Of a stretch of DNA of 37,742 nt, positions 17,426 through 25,664 are shown one piece after another (within the stretch, counting starts at the first letter, position 1; every line of letters begins with the position of its first letter). The notes beneath the pieces are model-generated. The model was not told where the DNA came from. It saw nothing but the letters and a program-made list of their open reading frames with translations, and searched no databases. This DNA comes from an uncultured Clostridium sp. (GTDB lineage: Bacteria > Bacillota > Clostridia > TANB77 > CAG-508), in NCBI GenBank assembly GCA_947573965.1, contig CANPHV010000003.1, forward strand, positions 1-37,742, in the 5' to 3' direction. The position numbers and the translations under genes are program-made.

Positions 17426-18160
17426 TTAATTATGGACCATTAATTCATTTTCAATATACTTTAACATTTCCCCAAAATCATTAAACTTATACTGGCATAA
17501 TCGATTAATCTCTTCTCGATTACTGTCAGAATACTTATCATAAATAACTGCCACTTCTATCTTAGCATAATTGGCCGCTTCTACCCCTATTAATGAGTCT
17601 TCTACAATTAAACATTGCCCTGGTTCTAAATTTAACTCTCTTAAAATCCTTTGATGAATTTCTGGATTTGGTTTTAATTCTTTTGCCGCTCCCTTTGCAT
17701 AGATAATAGAAAAATAATCTTCTAAATTCGCCTTCTTTTTTATGTTTTCGTTATCTTTCTTGTAGATTTCTATGGTATGGTCATTTGTGGTGCTAGCAAT
17801 GGCTAATAAAAATCCCTTTTCTTTTAGATATCTTAATACTTGTTCTGCTTGTGGTTTATAATCAATTTCTTCTTTTAAATACTGGTCTGCTATTTCATAT
17901 CTTAGTTTCTTGATTTCTTGCTTACTTAATTCTGCGCGATATTCCTCTTTTAAAAACTGACAATATTCTAAATAAGCATCTTCACATTTACTATATTCTT
18001 TTAATTTTTCATCTCTTCTTTTTCCAATATCAATTTTCTCATTGATTGGAATATTGGCAATTGTTTCAATTAATTTTTGGTCAATGGCATTCCAAATCCC
18101 AATCGAATCGATTAAGGTTCCATCTAAATCAAAAATAATTAACTTTTTCCCTTTTAACAT
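17426..18160 (-). CDS. HAD-superfamily phosphatase, phosphoglucomutase-like
   Basis: A 244-residue HAD hydrolase of the subfamily that includes beta-phosphoglucomutase and phosphoglycolate phosphatase. Visible motifs: FDLDGTLIDS (nucleophile Asp), IASTTND (motif II), Lys in AKELKPNP (motif III) and IVEDSLIGVEAA (motif IV). A helical cap lies between motifs I and II. The ATG at 18160 has AAGGAAT upstream; a longer in-frame start at 18181 would overlap the preceding gene. It is the fourth gene of a cluster of Nudix, Nudix, MazG-like and HAD enzymes, which suggests removal of unwanted phosphorylated metabolites. The substrate is unknown. Confidence 0.87.
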   Translation of the reverse strand: MLKGKKLIIFDLDGTLIDSIGIWNAIDQKLIETIANIPINEKIDIGKRRDEKLKEYSKCEDAYLEYCQFLKEEYRAELSKQEIKKLRYEIADQYLKEEIDYKPQAEQVLRYLKEKGFLLAIASTTNDHTIEIYKKDNENIKKKANLEDYFSIIYAKGAAKELKPNPEIHQRILRELNLEPGQCLIVEDSLIGVEAANYAKIEVAVIYDKYSDSNREEINRLCQYKFNDFGEMLKYIENELMVHN

Positions 18161-18165
18161 ATTTA

Positions 18166-18546
18166 TTATTCCTTTTCCCATATTCTGTTAATATTTTTAG
18201 CCTCTTTTTCTTTAATACAACTGTAAAGGTCAATATCCAAGTCATTACATACACACAATAACATATAAAACACGTCTGCTATTTCCTCTTCAACAGTATC
18301 ATAATGGTTAATTTTCTTCTTATCAATTGCTATATCTGTTGCATTTCTTCTAATTGCTTTTGCTAATTCGCCCACTTCTTCTAACAATAATAACATTACT
18401 TTTGTAATCTCTTGTTTATGAAAACCACGTATTTTATTTACACTTTTAACATAGTTTTGTACTTCTCTTAAAGTATTGGTTTCCTTTAAATTATTCCATA
18501 ACTCTAATTGTGATTTCTCCATCCTATCTCTTTTAATCCTTTTCAT
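18166..18546 (-). CDS. MazG-like nucleotide pyrophosphohydrolase
   Basis: A small all-alpha NTP pyrophosphatase of the MazG-like type. The metal-binding signature is present as LLLLEEVGELAKAIRR and, 40 residues on, EEEIADVFYMLL. Such enzymes cleave (d)NTPs to the monophosphate and pyrophosphate and are credited with removing damaged nucleotides. The 5' end overlaps the preceding Nudix gene by 14 bp if the ATG at 18546 is used; the ATG at 18522 (MEKSQLELW) gives a more natural N-terminus and may be the true start. Neither has a strong ribosome site, so translational coupling to the Nudix gene is likely. Confidence 0.85.
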   Translation of the reverse strand: MKRIKRDRMEKSQLELWNNLKETNTLREVQNYVKSVNKIRGFHKQEITKVMLLLLEEVGELAKAIRRNATDIAIDKKKINHYDTVEEEIADVFYMLLCVCNDLDIDLYSCIKEKEAKNINRIWEKE

Positions 18547-19012
18547 AATTCAAATTTTCTATATTTTCTTGTTCGTCTACTACTAACTTCATTCTAAAAT
18601 TCGTATTTTTTTCGAATAAACTTTTTCGAAAAAAGCGATTTAGTATTACCATCCCTGCTAGTATCTTTTCTTTTTGGAATAGTTGTTCTATTTCTATCCA
18701 AGTTGAAAAATTATCTTCTGTCTCCTTTGGTTCTCCTTGATAAGTATGGGTAATAAAAATATCAAAAATAAGTTCTCTCGTTGGATATTCTATGATTAAA
18801 CTTCCTCTGCGTTCTAAATTCCCTACCTCTATTCCTGTTTCTTCTTTCATTTCTCGAATTGCTGCCTGCTCAGCGGTTTCTCCTTTTTCTATTTTGCCTC
18901 CTGGAATATCATAATATCCTTCTTTTTTGTTTCCACTTTTGTAACAAATGGATACCACTTTGTTTTCTTGTATCAAAAAACATTTTGCGGCTTTTCTAAT
19001 CGTTTTTTCCAT
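18533..19012 (-). CDS. Nudix hydrolase
   Basis: A 159-residue Nudix enzyme. The Nudix box is complete: GGKIEKGETAEQAAIREMKEETG, written here in two parts as GGKIEKGETAEQ and AAIREMKEETGIE, satisfying Gx5Ex7REUxEExGU. These enzymes hydrolyse nucleoside diphosphates linked to another group, including oxidised dNTPs. The family around the box (DIPGGKIE) resembles MutT/8-oxo-dGTPase-like proteins. The ATG at 19012 has an AGAGGTG site 6 nt away; the GTG at 19021 overlaps that site. It lies between a second Nudix gene and the MazG-like gene, with tight spacing. Confidence 0.88.
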   Translation of the reverse strand: MEKTIRKAAKCFLIQENKVVSICYKSGNKKEGYYDIPGGKIEKGETAEQAAIREMKEETGIEVGNLERRGSLIIEYPTRELIFDIFITHTYQGEPKETEDNFSTWIEIEQLFQKEKILAGMVILNRFFRKSLFEKNTNFRMKLVVDEQENIENLNYEKD

Positions 19013-19024
19013 TTCACACACCTC

Positions 19025-19534
19025 TTAACTATATTTTTCTTTGACGATAGCATATAATTCTTTGGCTCCCTTACTTAATTGGTTTTCTGGTACTTTTCCT
19101 ATTTGGTATCTTTCATATCCTAAATTCTTACTTGGCTCTGCTATTTGTAATTCGCCTCTTTTTAAACTTCCTTTATAAACAAGATAAATCCAATTTTGTT
19201 CTTTTGAATATCTTACGTCAAAAGTCTTAGCATAAGTTGCTATGATAAATTCTTCTATTTCAATGTCAGCTTCTTCTCCAACTTCTTCTATTATTTCTCT
19301 TTGTAATGCCGTTCTAAAGTTTTCGTCTGTTTCTTTCACTCTTCCACCAATGGTTTCTAGTTTTAGTCTTTCGTCTCTACAAGCTTCTCCTCTTCTTTGA
19401 AAAATAATTTTGTTGTCTTTATCAAAGGCATAGACAATGACTGCAACCTCATAATCGTCCACAATATTTCTATTGCTTTCTAGTTTCTGCTTTAATTCTT
19501 TCCTATCTTCTACTTCTTCTGAAAATAACTGCAT
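19025..19534 (-). CDS. Nudix hydrolase, atypical box
   Basis: A 169-residue Nudix protein, not closely similar to the next gene's product. The catalytic helix REIIEEVGEEA and the Glu seven residues before it are present. The GGRVKETDE part is one residue longer than the Gx5E consensus. The context IIFQRRGEACRDERLKLETIGGRV resembles Nudix proteins that accept larger substrates. A GAGGAG ribosome site precedes the ATG. This is the first gene of the minus-strand run 19534 to about 17426 and carries the promoter. Confidence 0.85.
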   Translation of the reverse strand: MQLFSEEVEDRKELKQKLESNRNIVDDYEVAVIVYAFDKDNKIIFQRRGEACRDERLKLETIGGRVKETDENFRTALQREIIEEVGEEADIEIEEFIIATYAKTFDVRYSKEQNWIYLVYKGSLKRGELQIAEPSKNLGYERYQIGKVPENQLSKGAKELYAIVKEKYS

Positions 19535-19556
19535 TTTTCTCTCTCCTCTTTTCTAT

Positions 19557-19585
19557 TTTATATCATAATACCTTATTTATTTCAA
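19557..19585 (-). promoter_or_regulatory. Promoter of the Nudix/MazG/HAD cluster
   Basis: Minus strand TTGAAA (19580-19585), 17-bp spacer ending in TGA, and TATAAA (19557-19562), 22 bp before the first Nudix gene. Confidence 0.6.
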
Positions 19586-19639
19586 CAAAAACACACATAT
19601 TCAACCTACAAAATTAATATCCATTAAAAAGGTGATAAT

Positions 19640-21022
19640 TTGAGAAAAACAAAAATCTTTCTAATCAATGGTTTCGTCTTAACCCTAACCGCATTAATCA
19701 TGAGAAGCATAGGCATGTTATTCAATTTATATGTATCAAACAAAATCGGTTCTGAAGCAGTTGGTGTCTTTAGTCTAGTCATGTCCGTTTACTTATTAGC
19801 CGTCACATTAGCTACCTCTGGCTTAAGCCTTGCTTGCACACGTATTGTTTCCGAACAACTTGCCCAAAAAAACTATTATGATGGATTAAAAGCTGTAAAA
19901 AGTTGTCTGCTTTTTGCTTGTTTTTTAGGAATAGGAAGTGCCATTCTAGTTCTATCATTCTCCCATGTTATTGCAAAAACTTGGTTAAAAGGTATGTTAT
20001 CTGCTAATCCTCTCTACCTAATTAGCATAGGACTCCCCTTTATTAGTATTTCAAGTGTACTAAATGGTTACTTTTCAGCTGTACGAAAAGGATATGCAAC
20101 TGCTTTTTCGCAAGTACTTGAATTATTAATCAAAATAGTCATCAGTATGGGATTTCTACATTTTAGTACTAGCCCAAAGGTTGAAACCATATGTATTTTC
20201 TTAATTTTAGCAGACGTTATTTCTGAGATTGCTTCTTGTAGCTTACTATTTCTTTTTTATCAAATAGATAAAGTTACCATTTGTAAAAGAGCCGTTAATA
20301 CGATTACCTTTAAAAAGAAAATATTACAAATTACCTTTCCTGTATCTGTTACCTCTTGTATCCGTTCTGGTTTATCTACCTTAAAGCAATTTCTAATTCC
20401 AAGTCGTTTGGTTTTATTTGGGTTGCCTTATAGTTTAGCTTTATCTGAATATGGAAAAATCAATGGGATGACTTTATCTATTTTGCTATTTCCCAGTGTA
20501 TTTATGAATTCTTTTAGTGGATTACTAATTCCTGAATTTTCTAGTTTAATGGCAAAACAATACAAAAAGAGAATTCATCAGATTTGTCAAAAAGTATTTT
20601 TGACCACCTTTCTTTTCTCTCTTAGTATTTCTCTTATTTTCTTTTTCTTTGCTAATAGATTTAGTTTATTGGTTTTTCACAATTTAGAATGTGGTACCTA
20701 CCTAAAAATTCTTTCTCCTCTTTTAATTTTTATGTATCCAGATACTATCATAGATAGTATGCTAAAAGGATTAAATAAACAATTTGAAGTTATGATTTGT
20801 AATATTTTGGATTTACTAATAATGATTGGTGTTTTGTACTTTTTACTACCTACCTTTGGAATAACTGGTTATCTTTTGGCTATTATCATAAGTGAAGTTT
20901 TCAATTTTTGTATTAGCTTTTTTCAATTACACCGTGCCACAGGTTTTAAAATGCCAGCACCTATGCTTTGCTGTTATATATTTTTCTTAGGTCTTAGTCT
21001 TTCTACTTTATGGATAATTTAA
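19640..21022 (+). CDS. Polysaccharide/lipid flippase of the SpoVB type
   Basis: A 460-residue integral membrane protein of the MOP/MATE superfamily with about 12-14 membrane helices. The N-terminus (LTLTALIMRSIGMLFNLYVSNKIG followed by EAVGVFSL) is typical of SpoVB and related oligosaccharide flippases. SpoVB takes part in spore cortex synthesis, probably moving lipid-linked precursors. The start codon is TTG with AAAAAGGTGAT just upstream. The gene's stop overlaps that of the convergent ABC permease by a few bases. Several SpoVB paralogues exist in spore formers, so identity with SpoVB itself is likely but not proven. Confidence 0.85.
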   Translation: MRKTKIFLINGFVLTLTALIMRSIGMLFNLYVSNKIGSEAVGVFSLVMSVYLLAVTLATSGLSLACTRIVSEQLAQKNYYDGLKAVKSCLLFACFLGIGSAILVLSFSHVIAKTWLKGMLSANPLYLISIGLPFISISSVLNGYFSAVRKGYATAFSQVLELLIKIVISMGFLHFSTSPKVETICIFLILADVISEIASCSLLFLFYQIDKVTICKRAVNTITFKKKILQITFPVSVTSCIRSGLSTLKQFLIPSRLVLFGLPYSLALSEYGKINGMTLSILLFPSVFMNSFSGLLIPEFSSLMAKQYKKRIHQICQKVFLTTFLFSLSISLIFFFFANRFSLLVFHNLECGTYLKILSPLLIFMYPDTIIDSMLKGLNKQFEVMICNILDLLIMIGVLYFLLPTFGITGYLLAIIISEVFNFCISFFQLHRATGFKMPAPMLCCYIFFLGLSLSTLWII

Positions 21023-21813
21023 GTTCCTGTACTTCTGTATTTTTTTAAGGCTAAATTCCAAAGTTTAATGGCAATAACCCATAAAATAATAGCAACAAAT
21101 GGCGACCAATAAATCATGTATGGATTTAATCCTAAATAATCCATCGTAGGATAATACGCTACAAAAGCAAAAGGAAGAATAAGCGTTATTAGTATCTTAA
21201 TCAACTTGTTGTAAATATCAATTGGATATTCGGTAAAGGTATAAACTCTATAAAATGTCCATATTATTTCATTTGATTTGTAAGTCCAAAAGGAAGATAT
21301 ACTAAAGATTACCTCAATAGCCCCAATAATTAAGGCCCCTATGATACTAAAAAATATAATTTTAAAAATCAAAATGGCAGTTATTGGAATCGCAAGGTCT
21401 ACTAGCATATAGATGGTTAATCCTAAGCCTATCAAAACGTCTCCTACTGCTGTAAATTCATCCGAACTTCCAATAATGGAAAGAAGTGGATGAACTGGTC
21501 TTAATAAAATTTTGTCAAAGTCTCCTCTTCTAAGGTACTCTGGACCAAGTTGATACAACTCATCAAAACAATAGCCAGCAATACCAACTGGAATTCTAGT
21601 AATACCATACAATAATAAAATTTGTTTAAAATTCCAACCTGCTAAAGTTTCTGTATTTTGAAAGACAATTAAAATAAAAATCAAACTAACCAATTGGACT
21701 ACCAATTGAGAACAAGCCCCAACGATACAGTCCACTCTATAAATTAGAATTTCTTTTAAAGACATTTTTAACAAAGAAAAATATAAACTTACATTATCTC
21801 GTAGTTTTCTCAT
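21019..21813 (-). CDS. ABC-2 type transporter permease (second subunit)
   Basis: A permease of about 264 residues with six predicted membrane helices, of the ABC-2/DUF990 type found in pairs in exporters. The motif ELYQLGPEYLRRGDFDKILLRPVHPLL marks the family; it is quoted here by its parts GPEYLRRGDFDKILL and RPVHPLL. The ATG at 21813 is favoured because GGGGGAT lies 5 nt upstream; the ATG at 21825 overlaps the previous gene further. It follows the first permease with a 1-bp gap. The transported compound is unknown. Confidence 0.86.
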   Translation of the reverse strand: MRKLRDNVSLYFSLLKMSLKEILIYRVDCIVGACSQLVVQLVSLIFILIVFQNTETLAGWNFKQILLLYGITRIPVGIAGYCFDELYQLGPEYLRRGDFDKILLRPVHPLLSIIGSSDEFTAVGDVLIGLGLTIYMLVDLAIPITAILIFKIIFFSIIGALIIGAIEVIFSISSFWTYKSNEIIWTFYRVYTFTEYPIDIYNKLIKILITLILPFAFVAYYPTMDYLGLNPYMIYWSPFVAIILWVIAIKLWNLALKKYRSTGT

Positions 21814-21814
21814 G

Positions 21815-22609
21815 TTATCCCCCATTTATCGTTATATTTTTAATCGCATGGTCAAAGAACTTTTTGGCTATCACATAAAGAATTAAGCCCCATATCATTT
21901 GTTTGATTATCACAAAAATAATCTCTTCATAACTTACTTCTCCTAACCATATATTAATTGGTGTATAGATTAATTCTTTAAAAGGCAAATAGTCAGATAG
22001 GTTTTGAAACCACACAGGAAACAAACTAATGGGAGCAACAATGCCAGAAAATATCTGTATGACTGCTTTTCTCAATATCTGCATTCCCCAAATAGAATTG
22101 GTATAAAAACCACAAGTTCCTATTATCATTTGAAGAAAGAAGGTAGTTGGAATACCGAGAAACATAACGAAAAAGCACAAAATGAAATTAAGTACATTGG
22201 TTGGCATTCTTAATTCCCAAAAGAAAGCTCCTAAAATAAAGACAGCCATCCCCACTATTATTGCAAAAGCTAATTCCCCTAAATTTAGTCCAAAGTAATA
22301 TTTAAAATAAGAAATCGGATTTAACAATTCTTTGTTAATTTGTCCTGTCCTTATCGAATAGGCCATATCTTCATTTATTCCCCAAGTGGCAAAAGAACTA
22401 AAAGCAATTGCCAATAGATAATAAGTTACCATTTGTGATAAATTAGCAAAATCACCAGCATTTCCTGTTTGATGATAAATCGCTTGCCATACAAAGATAT
22501 ACACGACAACCTCTACCATTCTGTTTAGGGTAAATAGCCAAAAATTCGATTGATATATGGTATATTGTTTCAATTGCATTTTTCCTAATGCTATCATTGT
22601 TTTTAACAT
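21815..22609 (-). CDS. ABC-2 type transporter permease (first subunit)
   Basis: A 264-residue permease with six predicted membrane helices, paired with the next gene as the membrane half of an exporter. The segment SIRTGQINKELLNPISYFKYYF corresponds to the GxFDxxLLRP motif of its partner; the quoted core is TGQINKELLNPISY. The ATG overlaps the end of the ATPase gene by 7 bp, with an AGGAGC site, so translation is coupled. Such two-permease/one-ATPase systems include exporters of drugs and of unknown natural products. Confidence 0.86.
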   Translation of the reverse strand: MLKTMIALGKMQLKQYTIYQSNFWLFTLNRMVEVVVYIFVWQAIYHQTGNAGDFANLSQMVTYYLLAIAFSSFATWGINEDMAYSIRTGQINKELLNPISYFKYYFGLNLGELAFAIIVGMAVFILGAFFWELRMPTNVLNFILCFFVMFLGIPTTFFLQMIIGTCGFYTNSIWGMQILRKAVIQIFSGIVAPISLFPVWFQNLSDYLPFKELIYTPINIWLGEVSYEEIIFVIIKQMIWGLILYVIAKKFFDHAIKNITINGG

Positions 22610-23592
22610 GAATGTGCTCCTTTATAAATTTCCTTTAATATTTCTTCTAGTTCTGCTTCTTTCATATGAATATCCTCTATCTTACAAAATTTAGAAAGTT
22701 CATCGATTACCTTTACAATGGTTGTTTCTTCATGACTAAATTTTATTTTTAAGGTATTTTCGGTTTCTTCTAATATATCTACTTTATTTAAAGTAATACC
22801 ATTTTTCTTCTTATCTTTTAGATTAAAGTCTGCTATTACATATTTTCCATAGGTATCTTTAAATTTTTGCTTGTCTCCGTCATAGATTATCTTTCCCTTG
22901 TCTAATAAAATAATTCGATTACATACGTCCTCAATATCGTTTAAGTCATGGGTCGTTAAAATTACAGTGGTATTTTTTTCTTGGTTAATATCTTTTATGA
23001 ATTTTCTTATTTTTTCTTTTACAAATACGTCTAATCCAATGGTCGGTTCATCTAAATATACAATTTTAGGATTGTGTAAAAAGGTAGCTGCTATTTCGCA
23101 TCTCATTTTTTGACCTAAACTTAAATTTTTGACCTGTTTTTCTAGCAAATCTTCTAATTCTAATAGTTGTGAAAATTTCTTTAAGTTTTTTCGATATTCA
23201 TTTTCTGGTATTTTGTACATTTTGCGAATTAAACGAAAAGACTCAATTACTGGTAAGTCCCACCACAATTGAGTTTTTTGTCCGAATACAGCACCAATTT
23301 TTTGATTATTTTGTATTCTTTTTTCATTTGGCACAATGCCATCTACTCTTACTTCCCCAGAAGTTGGCGTCAATAATCCTGTTAACATTTTTATGGTGGT
23401 CGATTTTCCAGCACCATTTTCACCTATGTAACCTACTAGTTCTCCTTCTTGGATTTGAAAATTAATACCTTTTACGGCTTTAAATTCTTTGTATTTTGGC
23501 TTTATTAGGTTTTTTAAGTAACCTATCATCCCTTCTTCTTTTTCTATAGTTTTGTATGTTTTAATCAAATTTTTCACTTCTATGATTGCCAT
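22603..23592 (-). CDS. ABC transporter ATP-binding protein
   Basis: The 329-residue ATPase of the exporter. Walker A GENGAGKST (about 57-65), Q-loop, signature LSLGQKMRCEIA, Walker B KIVYLDEPTIGLD and the switch His (ILTTHD) are all present. A C-terminal extension of about 90 residues after the nucleotide domain is typical of DrrA/ABC-2 proteins. A GGGGAG site precedes the ATG. It lies downstream of HD and HAD hydrolase genes on the same strand with 9-12 bp gaps, suggesting one transcript. Confidence 0.92.
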   Translation of the reverse strand: MAIIEVKNLIKTYKTIEKEEGMIGYLKNLIKPKYKEFKAVKGINFQIQEGELVGYIGENGAGKSTTIKMLTGLLTPTSGEVRVDGIVPNEKRIQNNQKIGAVFGQKTQLWWDLPVIESFRLIRKMYKIPENEYRKNLKKFSQLLELEDLLEKQVKNLSLGQKMRCEIAATFLHNPKIVYLDEPTIGLDVFVKEKIRKFIKDINQEKNTTVILTTHDLNDIEDVCNRIILLDKGKIIYDGDKQKFKDTYGKYVIADFNLKDKKKNGITLNKVDILEETENTLKIKFSHEETTIVKVIDELSKFCKIEDIHMKEAELEEILKEIYKGAHSC

Positions 23593-23601
23593 TGTTCTCC
23601 C

Positions 23602-24171
23602 CTACTTTGTAAATAAAATTTCAATGATTGTTTCATATCTATTTTTCAATAATTCCTTTGACTTTGCACTTAATCTATCATAGTCTCTTTCTAACTTTCC
23701 CTTTACATATTTGGTACCTTCTGGTATGGACATTTGCTTTTCTTTGAAGGCTAGCGAAAACAAAGAAGGAATACAATCAAAATGGGCAATTGCGTCAGCA
23801 TCTGCAATGCATTGTTCTTCCACAGTCTCTCTTTTTAAATTCGTACTTGCCCTATGGTTTAAAACACATTTTTTTACTAATTCTATTTTTTCTTTTGGAT
23901 AATCTAGTTTGTTTAATAATTCTTCTGCTATTTTTGCTCCATAGATATGGTGTTCGTCCCTAGAACCATATTCACTTGGCATAGAAATATCATGCAATAA
24001 AGCTCCTAATTCTACTATTTCTATATCTGCTCCCTGTTCTTTCGCTAATTCTACGGCATTTTTCACCACATATTGAATATGCTCCTCCCAAAAGTCATAA
24101 CCTGTTTTTTCTTGATAAGTTCTGCAACGGTTTAATAATTCCTCTTTTATTTTTTCTGTTATTTCACTCAT
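23602..24171 (-). CDS. HD-domain phosphohydrolase
   Basis: A 189-residue HD-superfamily metal-dependent phosphohydrolase. The histidine-aspartate pair lies in ELGALLHDISM, with an earlier His (EEHIQYVVKNA) and later His (EHHIYGAKIA; NHRAS) completing the metal site. Close relatives are small HD proteins annotated from structure only, with nucleotide-type substrates. GGAGGAAGG precedes the ATG. It is placed between the HAD nucleotidase and the ABC ATPase genes. Confidence 0.87.
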   Translation of the reverse strand: MSEITEKIKEELLNRCRTYQEKTGYDFWEEHIQYVVKNAVELAKEQGADIEIVELGALLHDISMPSEYGSRDEHHIYGAKIAEELLNKLDYPKEKIELVKKCVLNHRASTNLKRETVEEQCIADADAIAHFDCIPSLFSLAFKEKQMSIPEGTKYVKGKLERDYDRLSAKSKELLKNRYETIIEILFTK

Positions 24172-24183
24172 TTCCTTCCTCCT

Positions 24184-24879
24184 CTATAAAATATCTTGTA
24201 TCTCATCCCAGTTCCTTATTTGAAAATCTGGATATATATCACTTGTATTCATTTGATTGACAGGGTTATACCAAATAGTTTGTATTTGAGCATTTTTCGC
24301 TCCTTTCATGTCTTTCTCTAAGCTATCCCCTATCATAACTGCTTCTTTCGGCTTTCTATTTATTTTTTCTAACAAAACATTAAAAATTTCTGGATTAGGT
24401 TTAGATACACCAACCTCTTCTGAAACAATAATATCGGATATATATTTTCCTATTCTACTATTCACTATTCTAGGCTTTTGTAACTTGACCAACCCATTTG
24501 TTATCACATATAAATCATATCCTTTATGATATAAATATTTTATATTTTTCTCTACACCTTCTTCTAAATCACAAGCATTAACTAAACCTTCTTGAAATAA
24601 TTGATTTGCTTTTTCATAGTTGTTATAGTCTATCTGTATTTTCTGAAAAAAGACTTTAAAACGATAATTAGGTATTTCTTCTTTTGTTACAATACTTTGA
24701 TTTTTTGCCGCATTATCCCATAGCGTTCTATCTAAAGGTCTAAAGATATCTTGGTATTCTTCTTTATATTCTTCTTTTATTCCATTAAATACATTTAGTA
24801 GCGCTTGTCTTTCACATTTTTTATGGTCAATTATGGTATTATCCGCATCTAGCAATATAATTTTAATATCTTCTATCAC
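24184..24879 (-). CDS. yjjG: HAD hydrolase, YjjG-type pyrimidine nucleotidase
   Basis: A 231-residue HAD phosphatase resembling YjjG, which removes phosphate from non-canonical pyrimidine nucleotides and limits their incorporation. Motif I is LLDADNTIIDH, the YjjG-like DADxT form; motif II is VITNGL; motif III has the Lys of EEVGVSKPNPEIF; motif IV is MIGDSLEKDMKGA. A GTG at 24879 has AGAGGTGA 5 nt upstream; a GTG three codons earlier (24888) is also possible because the sequence is duplicated there (GTGATAGAA twice). It begins the minus-strand run to the ABC exporter. The substrate is inferred from the family. Confidence 0.85.
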   Translation of the reverse strand: MIEDIKIILLDADNTIIDHKKCERQALLNVFNGIKEEYKEEYQDIFRPLDRTLWDNAAKNQSIVTKEEIPNYRFKVFFQKIQIDYNNYEKANQLFQEGLVNACDLEEGVEKNIKYLYHKGYDLYVITNGLVKLQKPRIVNSRIGKYISDIIVSEEVGVSKPNPEIFNVLLEKINRKPKEAVMIGDSLEKDMKGAKNAQIQTIWYNPVNQMNTSDIYPDFQIRNWDEIQDIL

Positions 24880-24897
24880 TTCTATCACCTCTTCCTT

Positions 24898-24926
24898 AAT
24901 TTACCATAAAAGCCTAAAAAAGACAA
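24898..24926 (-). promoter_or_regulatory. Putative promoter of the yjjG-ABC run, overlapping a terminator
   Basis: Minus strand TTGTCT (24921-24926), 17-bp spacer ending TGG and TAAATT (24898-24903). The -35 hexamer is also the last part of the superoxide dismutase terminator stem. Confidence 0.45.
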
Positions 24927-24947
24927 TATCTGTCTTAGATATTGTCT
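24915..24947 (-). terminator. Terminator of the superoxide dismutase gene
   Basis: Perfect 10-bp stem AGACAATATC / GATATTGTCT (24921-24930 and 24938-24947), 7-nt loop, then T on the minus strand. It overlaps the end of the reading frame. Confidence 0.85.
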
Positions 24948-25533
24948 AAATCTTAGAAAAACGTCTATTAACCTCATTCCAATTAATAATATTCCAAAAA
25001 GCATCAATATAATCTGGTCTTTTTGTCTTATATTGAAGATAATAAGAATGTTCCCACATATCTAGCACTAGAAGCGGTTTACATCCCCATAAAGTAAGAT
25101 TTTGATGCTTTTCACATTGTAAAATTTCAAGTTTATTCCATTCAGGAACCCAAACCAATAGACACCAACCAGATGCTTCCACCGCTGAACTTGCCTCTCT
25201 AAACTGAGACTTAAAAGCTTCGTAACTACCAAAATCTCGCATAATCTTTTCCATCAATTGGATACTTGGTTCTGTTGGAATAGCTGGACCCATATTCTGG
25301 AAAAATAACTCATGTAAAATAGCCCCTGAACCAAAAAAGCTTAAGTTTTTCTCATAGCATTTAATATTCGAAAAATCATTACTTTTTCTTGCTTGTTCTA
25401 GCTTTTCTTCTGTTTTATTCGTATTGTCAACATATCCTTTATATAATACTTGATAGTGCAATTCTAAAGTTTCCTTTGAATAATAAGGCTCTAAAGCATT
25501 TAACGGATATGGTAATTCTATCATTTTTAACAT
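24946..25533 (-). CDS. Fe/Mn superoxide dismutase family protein
   Basis: A 195-residue superoxide dismutase. The four metal ligands can be assigned: His26 in LELHYQVLYKGYVDN, His74 in AILHELFFQNMGP, Asp158 in LVLDMWEHSYY and His162 in the same motif. Aromatic residues around the site (Tyr, Trp) are also kept. Spacing and the LxGSGAxxHELFF form resemble the branch found in Clostridia, where such proteins also occur in spore coats. A GGGAGG site lies 5 nt before the ATG. A manganese catalase gene lies at the other end of the window; both fit defence against oxygen. Fe or Mn cannot be told from the sequence. Confidence 0.9.
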   Translation of the reverse strand: MLKMIELPYPLNALEPYYSKETLELHYQVLYKGYVDNTNKTEEKLEQARKSNDFSNIKCYEKNLSFFGSGAILHELFFQNMGPAIPTEPSIQLMEKIMRDFGSYEAFKSQFREASSAVEASGWCLLVWVPEWNKLEILQCEKHQNLTLWGCKPLLVLDMWEHSYYLQYKTKRPDYIDAFWNIINWNEVNRRFSKI

Positions 25534-25617
25534 AACAACCTCCCTTGTTATATATATCCTAATTTTGAAAAAATATCACTTTGTCATAAAAATGTAATAT
25601 TTCTTCCTTTGTTTTTC

Positions 25618-25626
25618 TGGTATAAT
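25618..25626 (+). promoter_or_regulatory. Extended -10 promoter
   Basis: TGG followed by a perfect TATAAT (25621-25626), 39 bp before the start of the coiled-coil gene. Confidence 0.55.
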
Positions 25627-25664
25627 AATAAAAGTAAATTACAAAAGATTAAGGAGGATTTTTT

